A stretch of DNA of 64,000 bases from Paraphysomonas bandaiensis (lineage: Eukaryota; Chrysophyceae), in contig CBFFRP010000076.1 of the NCBI GenBank assembly GCA_965644295.1, forward strand, positions 62,001 through 126,000, in the 5' to 3' direction. The notes below the pieces were generated by a model that was not told where the DNA came from, did no database searches, and saw only the letters and a list, made by a program, of their open reading frames with translations. Both the position numbers and the translations under genes were made by a program. Of this stretch, positions 57,682 through 64,000 are shown in pieces (the stretch's first letter is position 1; each line of letters begins with the position of its first letter).

Positions 57682-58125
57682 GGCCTGGTAAAAACCGTTA
57701 ATGGTAATGGCTTAAAGGCCATTAATGGTAATGCCATTATAATTGCCGGGACATTTTTCATTAATGCCATTATAATTGCCGGGATCAGCACCATCGTTAA
57801 TGAACCATTAATGGCATCCCAGTATTCCAGTAATGATATGCAATGTAGGATTTGGACAACCAGATTCAGAGTGTTTCAGCTATCTAATAATCACCTTAGA
57901 TCGACAATTTCCTTTCCATGTCAAGCACATCATCCAAATATCACGAAAATTGCTTGTAAAATAAAATATAAATTGTATGTCTATATATAATTGATAGCAG
58001 GGCCTGGTAACCATTAATGGTAATGCCATTATAATTGCCGGGACAATTTTAATTAATGGCATTACAATTGCCGGTAACAGGACTACCATTAATGGTATCC
58101 CATTAATGACCTGTACTGCTATATA
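57682..58125. mobile_element. Two CAGGGCCTGGTAA palindromic elements
   Basis: Starts at 57693 and 57999 read CAGGGCCTGGTAA. Both carry repeated ATTAATGGTAATGCCATTAT and ATAATTGCCGGGA blocks on both strands. The same family is inserted in a DR copy at 22581. Duplicated at about 60696-61139. Non-coding, MITE-like. Confidence 0.6.
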
Positions 58126-58412
58126 GAACTAAGTGTTATTACGATAATATAGAATATAGTATCTCCTCTATACTCCGAAGAAACTCTAAACAATATTAGA
58201 CAACAATGTTCATGCAACTCTACAGGCACTCTGTGGCAACCTTGTTTACTATCTTCTTAAGGCATTCTAGAGTTAGAGAATAGTGTCCTGAGCAATATCC
58301 ATAGCAACGTACCCATATACCCAAAAACTCTAAAATAATCATTGAAAATATGCATATATTTTACCTAAAAACATTCATAAAAACACTATTTTCCCCCAAC
58401 GTTGAAGGAAGA

Positions 58413-58627
58413 TGAATAGAAGTAAGTGCTACCAAGTGTGAATAGAAGTAAGTGTTACTAAGTGTCGAATGTTAGTTAATGTAAGAGTTGATAGTGTTAC
58501 TAAGTGTGAATAGAAGTAAGTGTTACTAAGTGTCGAATGTTAGTTAATGTAAGAGTTGATAGTGTTACTAAGTGTGAATAGAAGTAAGTGTTACTAAGTG
58601 TGAATAGAAGTAAGTGTTACTAAGGAA
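58413..58627 (+). repeat. 26-bp minisatellite with a 68-bp higher-order unit
   Basis: Units GAATAGAAGTAAGTGTTACT + AAGTGT repeat. Two of them are extended by CGAATGTTAGTTAATGTAAG and AGTTGATAGTGTTACTAAGT, giving a 68-bp period. Copy in the second duplicon at 61427-61641. Confidence 0.8.
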
Positions 58628-58916
58628 GAAATAGAACGGACTAAGAAATTACTATATATATAATTGATAGTATTACTAAGTGTGAATAGAAATAAGTGTT
58701 ACTAAGTCGGATTGCAATTATCGTGCAAGGCTGTCGGAAAGAAATATGAAGTCATGTGAACTAGGTAAAGAATTATTACATAGAATATGCTATTACTACA
58801 ATGTTCCGAGTCCGTATACACTTAGTCAAATTCATATCTCAATACGTCCGGTTATGGAGACCAGTAATGTGTACATAAAATAGTTGTAGCTATTATTAAT
58901 ACGTTAACATAGCTCA

Positions 58917-59654
58917 TTATGCGTGCTTCTCAAACTCTGCTATGACATGTTCAGGGGCTTGTACTAACTCGACAAGAACGCCTTCAGATCCAATAGGGTG
59001 CTGATCGTTGCCTTTGGGATGAATAAATGCAACATCGTAGCCAGCTGGCATACAAAGAATAAGCATTTATTCTGCTTACAGAGGCATGTGAAGTAAGAAT
59101 ACCTGCTCCCTTACGAATGCCACCCGGTGTAAATCTCACCCCCTTCGCGGTGAGAGAGTCATAAGCGGCGGGCAAATCATCCACCCAAAGGCCGATGTGA
59201 TTAAGGGCAGGCACGTGAACCTACGAATGACACAAGTGACTTGGTGCAACGCCCTCCAATTACACCTACCTTTGGCGCTTTATTAGGGTCAATGGGCTGC
59301 ATGATATCAAGTTCAACTGCAAGAGGTCCGGACCCCAACCGAAGTATGTCCTCATCGACATTCTCCTTCTACTTATGGAAGGTCAAACAACGAACACGTA
59401 ACGCACCCCTTTACCTCTGACTTATACGATCCTGTCTTTGAAACGCCCATAATATTCTCCCAGAAATTGCTCAAAGACTAAACAAATATTAAACTATGCA
59501 CAATAAGGAGTCAGCTGTGTACCGTCTTATTGAGGCCTCCGATAGCCACTTGCTGAAGACCCAACACACGAAACCCTCGAGCAGTTGAGAACTTCAAATG
59601 ATGAGCATTTGATAGAGAGCGTCTGGAGATTAGTGACGAGGTCCTTGATAACAT
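58917..59654 (-). CDS. Mitochondrial VOC-family (glyoxalase/methylmalonyl-CoA epimerase-like) protein, copy 1 (179 aa, 5 exons)
   Basis: Exons on the minus str and: 59654-59523, 59477-59415, 59368-59270, 59220-59103, 59044-58917 (540 nt in frame). The first about 27 residues ([20 protein letters not shown]) are rich in Arg, Ser and Leu without acids, as in a mitochondrial targeting peptide. Two VOC beta-alpha-beta-beta-beta modules follow: [22 protein letters not shown] with VELDIMQP, and [20 protein letters not shown] with [20 protein letters not shown]. The metal-site pattern (His in NHIG, Glu in VELV) fits glyoxalase I or methylmalonyl-CoA epimerase; which reaction it performs cannot be decided. 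Its frame and all splice sites are intact, and a second apparently identical gene lies 3,014 bp downstream. Confidence 0.85.
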
Positions 59655-59741
59655 GATACAAACAGTCACTAAAGATGCAATTGGAAAGAGTTTAAGTTTA
59701 ATCTAGATGATCGATCACCATGGTACCTACATACCTATACA

Positions 59742-59982
59742 CACATACATACATACATACATACATACATACATACATACATACATACATACATACATAC
59801 ATACATACATACATACATACATACATACATACATACATACATACATACATACATACATACATACATACATACATAAATACATACATACATACATACATAC
59901 ATACATACATACATACATACATACATACATACATACATACATACATACATACATACATACATACATACATACATACATACAT
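59742..59982 (+). repeat. (ATAC)n microsatellite, about 240 bp
   Basis: A tetranucleotide array about 90 bp upstream of the VOC gene's ATG, with one interruption (ATAAATAC) near 59875. It ends exactly at the junction with duplication copy 2. Confidence 0.97.
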
Positions 59983-61930
59983 AATAATGTGAACTCATAC
60001 TCAGCATCAATCACTCAAAGCAAACGCAGGGAGCAAAGAATGTTGATATACCTGACATCTGCTGACTTCAGGTTTTTTGAGTTCTTAAGAGGTGAACATC
60101 CCGGATGCTTAACTTCAGCAGGCAGCCCAATACCCCGGTTACCCTTCTGGTGGGCCCTGTCCCGGATGCCCTTGAGGTGGGCCCATTCCCGGATGCCTGT
60201 TAATTCGTCAGGGCCCAAAGACGTCTACACATGTGACACTTATTAGTGTCCCTTGTACCACACAAGCATTTGGCTATGAGTGGGCAGAACAATATATCTG
60301 CTGACTATATAATATGCGGCTCACGTAAGTTTCCCGGAGAAATATCTCCGGTACTTATCCCCCAGAACACCACGAAAAGGTGCGAGTCCGACTTTGTTGA
60401 GGGTAATTGCAATTAATTGTTACGTAGCCCTGTTTTCTATTTCAAGGACTCCGTCAATAGTGAGCTTCTCCCTCACATACAAGAACGGAAGTGGTCGCAC
60501 CTTGATGCCTACTATGTAACGCACAAGCAGCTTCCGCAGCGTTACATTTGCATCAGTTAGTTACAGGCAGAAGTCGATCTAGCTTGACTAGTTTTCATCT
60601 ATCTACTTACCTGGTGATGATTCTTGACGCCTACTGCTGATAATTAGATTTTCATATATATATTAAATATTAAATAGCAGTAGAGTTACAATCAGGGCCT
60701 GGTAAAAACCGTTAATGGTAATGGCTTAAAGGCCATTAATGGTAATGCCATTATAATTGCCGGGACATTTTTCATTAATGCCATTATAATTGCCGGGATC
60801 AGCACCATCGTTAATGAACCATTAATGGCATCCCAGTATTCCAGTAATGATATGCAATGTAGGATTTGGACAACCAGATTCAGAGTGTTTCAGCTATCTA
60901 ATAATCACCTTAGATCGACAATTTCCTTTCCATGTCAAGCACATCATCCAAATATCACGAAAATTGCTTGTAAAATAAAATATAAATTGTATGTCTATAT
61001 ATAATTGATAGCAGGGCCTGGTAACCATTAATGGTAATGCCATTATAATTGCCGGGACAATTTTAATTAATGGCATTACAATTGCCGGTAACAGGACTAC
61101 CATTAATGGTATCCCATTAATGACCTGTACTGCTATATAGAACTAAGTGTTATTACGATAATATAGAATATAGTATCTCCTCTATACTCCGAAGAAACTC
61201 TAAACAATATTAGACAACAATGTTCATGCAACTCTACAGGCACTCTGTGGCAACCTTGTTTACTATCTTCTTAAGGCATTCTAGAGTTAGAGAATAGTGT
61301 CCTGAGCAATATCCATAGCAACGTACCCATATACCCAAAAACTCTAAAATAATCATTGAAAATATGCATATATTTTACCTAAAAACATTCATAAAAACAC
61401 TATTTTCCCCCAACGTTGAAGGAAGATGAATAGAAGTAAGTGCTACCAAGTGTGAATAGAAGTAAGTGTTACTAAGTGTCGAATGTTAGTTAATGTAAGA
61501 GTTGATAGTGTTACTAAGTGTGAATAGAAGTAAGTGTTACTAAGTGTCGAATGTTAGTTAATGTAAGAGTTGATAGTGTTACTAAGTGTGAATAGAAGTA
61601 AGTGTTACTAAGTGTGAATAGAAGTAAGTGTTACTAAGGAAGAAATAGAACGGACTAAGAAATTACTATATATATAATTGATAGTATTACTAAGTGTGAA
61701 TAGAAATAAGTGTTACTAAGTCGGATTGCAATTATCGTGCAAGGCTGTCGGAAAGAAATATGAAGTCATGTGAACTAGGTAAAGAATTATTACATAGAAT
61801 ATGCTATTACTACAATGTTCCGAGTCCGTATACACTTAGTCAAATTCATATCTCAATACGTCCGGTTATGGAGACCAGTAATGTGTACATAAAATAGTTG
61901 TAGCTATTATTAATACGTTAACATAGCTCA

Positions 61931-62668
61931 TTATGCGTGCTTCTCAAACTCTGCTATGACATGTTCAGGGGCTTGTACTAACTCGACAAGAACGCCTTCA
62001 GATCCAATAGGGTGCTGATCGTTGCCTTTGGGATGAATAAATGCAACATCGTAGCCAGCTGGCATACAAAGAATAAGCATTTATTCTGCTTACAGAGGCA
62101 TGTGAAGTAAGAATACCTGCTCCCTTACGAATGCCACCCGGTGTAAATCTCACCCCCTTCGCGGTGAGAGAGTCATAAGCGGCGGGCAAATCATCCACCC
62201 AAAGGCCGATGTGATTAAGGGCAGGCACGTGAACCTACGAATGACACAAGTGACTTGGTGCAACGCCCTCCAATTACACCTACCTTTGGCGCTTTATTAG
62301 GGTCAATGGGCTGCATGATATCAAGTTCAACTGCAAGAGGTCCGGACCCCAACCGAAGTATGTCCTCATCGACATTCTCCTTCTACTTATGGAAGGTCAA
62401 ACAACGAACACGTAACGCACCCCTTTACCTCTGACTTATACGATCCTGTCTTTGAAACGCCCATAATATTCTCCCAGAAATTGCTCAAAGACTAAACAAA
62501 TATTAAACTATGCACAATAAGGAGTCAGCTGTGTACCGTCTTATTGAGGCCTCCGATAGCCACTTGCTGAAGACCCAACACACGAAACCCTCGAGCAGTT
62601 GAGAACTTCAAATGATGAGCATTTGATAGAGAGCGTCTGGAGATTAGTGACGAGGTCCTTGATAACAT
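61931..62668 (-). CDS. Mitochondrial VOC-family protein, copy 2 (179 aa, 5 exons)
   Basis: Exons on the minus strand: 62668-62537, 62491-62429, 62382-62284, 62234-62117, 62058-61931. No sequence difference from the gene at 58917-59654 was found by eye, including introns. Same predicted mitochondrial glyoxalase/methylmalonyl-CoA-epimerase-like product. The lack of silent changes means a very recent duplication, ongoing gene conversion, or an assembly error. Confidence 0.83.
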
Positions 62669-62755
62669 GATACAAACAGTCACTAAAGATGCAATTGGAA
62701 AGAGTTTAAGTTTAATCTAGATGATCGATCACCATGGTACCTACATACCTATACA

Positions 62756-63781
62756 CACATACATACATACATACATACATACATACATACATACATACAT
62801 ACATACATACATACATACATACATACATACATACATACATACATACATACATACATACATACATACATACATACATACATACATACATACATACATACAT
62901 ACATACATACATACATACATACATACATACATACATACATACATACATACATACATACATACATACATACATACATACATACATACATACATACATACAT
63001 ACATACATACATACATACATACATACATACATACATACATACATACATACATACATACATACATACATACATACATACATACATACATACATACATACAT
63101 ACATACATACATACATACATACATACATACATACATACATACATACATACATACATACATACATACATACATACATACATACATACATACATACATACAT
63201 ACATACATACATACATACATACATACATACATACATACATACATACATACATACATACATACATACATACATACATACATACATACATACATACATACAT
63301 ACATACATACATACATACATACATACATACATACATACATACATACATACATACATACACATACATACATACATACATACATACATACATACATACATAC
63401 ATACATACATACATACATACATACATACATACATACATACATACATACATACATACATACATACATACATACATACATACATACATACATACATACATAC
63501 ATACATACATACATACATACATACATACATACATACATACATACATACATACATACATACATACATACATACATACATACATACATACATACATACATAC
63601 ATACATACATACATACATACATACATACATACATACATACATACATACATACATACATACATACATACATACATACATACATACATACATGCATACATAC
63701 ATACATACATACATACATACATACCTACATACCTACATACATACATACATACCTACATACCTACATACCTACATACATACA

Positions 63782-63815
<34 letters not shown>

Positions 63816-64000
63816 CATACATACATACATACATACATACATACATACATACATACATACATACATACATACATACATACATACATACATACATACATAC
63901 ATACATACATACATACATACATACATACATACATACATACATACATACATACATACATACATACATACATACATACATACATACATACATACATACATAC
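62756..64000 (+). repeat. (ATAC)n microsatellite, more than 1.2 kb
   Basis: An almost pure array reaching the window end, with variant units CACATAC at about 63358, GCATAC near 63691, a cluster of CTAC units at 63724-63772 and ATATATAC near 63811. The long MYVC-type frames on the minus strand are repeat artefacts. Confidence 0.97.

Larger units (their letters stand above)
56969..59982 (+). repeat. 3,014-bp tandem duplication, copy 1
   Basis: From AATAATGTGAACTCATACTC to the end of an (ATAC)n tract. Everything from here reappears 3,014 bp downstream with no difference found by eye outside the microsatellite: a DR copy, CAGGG-type elements, a minisatellite and an intact VOC gene. Confidence 0.93.
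59983..64000 (+). repeat. 3,014-bp tandem duplication, copy 2 (ends in expanded microsatellite)
   Basis: Starts with the same AATAATGTGAACTCATACTC and matches copy 1 at a constant offset of 3,014 bp up to about 62756. Its (ATAC)n tract is then much longer than in copy 1 and runs to the end of the window, so the right border is not seen. Confidence 0.93.

Noticed and set aside
57880-58089. Minus-strand ORF of 69 codons (and its duplicate at 60894)
   Set aside because: It lies over palindromic mobile-element sequence and has no protein-like composition.
62712-63998. Very long MYVC/HTYI-repeat ORFs (up to 344 codons), also at 38733-39305 and 59698-60246
   Set aside because: They come from a tetranucleotide repeat that has no stop codon in any of several frames; no gene features flank them.

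Overview
The window is eukaryotic nuclear DNA. Most genes are split by GT-AG introns, many only about 40-60 nt long, and the products are typical eukaryotic proteins: ubiquilin, cytosolic GluRS, DDX42, a heterotrimeric G-alpha, an AMFR/gp78-type ligase, METTL16, a microsomal P450 and a Sec14 protein. Reading frames fit the standard genetic code. The gene set suggests a unicellular eukaryote, perhaps a unicellular relative of animals, but nothing in the sequence fixes the taxon. All exon models were made by hand, by joining splice sites so that frame and family similarity are kept.

Layout. 1-8.3 kb: a 3'-truncated isoaspartyl dipeptidase (-), a coiled-coil protein (+), an Asp/Asn beta-hydroxylase (-) and ubiquilin (+). 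8.3-10.1 kb: dispersed repeats. 10.2-21.1 kb: a 1,490-residue protein with five calponin-homology-like domains (-) and GluRS (+); one GluRS intron holds a 177-bp satellite. 21.1-24.1 kb: repeats. 24.2-27.5 kb: DDX42 (-). 28.6-33.4 kb: a Copia retrotransposon. 33.9-41.2 kb: P450 (-), AMFR-like RING/CUE ligase (+), a (TATG)n tract and METTL16 (+). 41.2-49.3 kb: a foldback pair of the dispersed repeat, AATT-rich palindromic elements and a complete LTR retrotransposon that encodes only a giant Gag/protease. 49.6-55.2 kb: G-alpha (-), a small membrane protein (+), a Sec14 protein (-) and a coiled-coil protein (+). 55.2-64 kb: repeats, then an apparently perfect 3,014-bp tandem duplication carrying a mitochondrial VOC-family gene (-), ending in a >1.2-kb (ATAC)n tract.

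Two system-level features stand out. First, twelve genes form six head-to-head pairs separated by only about 420-715 bp. Most of these shared promoters, and the DDX42 promoter as a minisatellite, carry copies of a motif of the form TATACAGCAGT / ACTGCTGTATA. Second, the 44.75-49.25 kb LTR element has identical LTRs, a 4-bp target duplication, a coding start inside its own 5' LTR and no reverse transcriptase or integrase. It looks like a recently mobile non-autonomous Gag-only element that kept a short tail of the lost pol gene.
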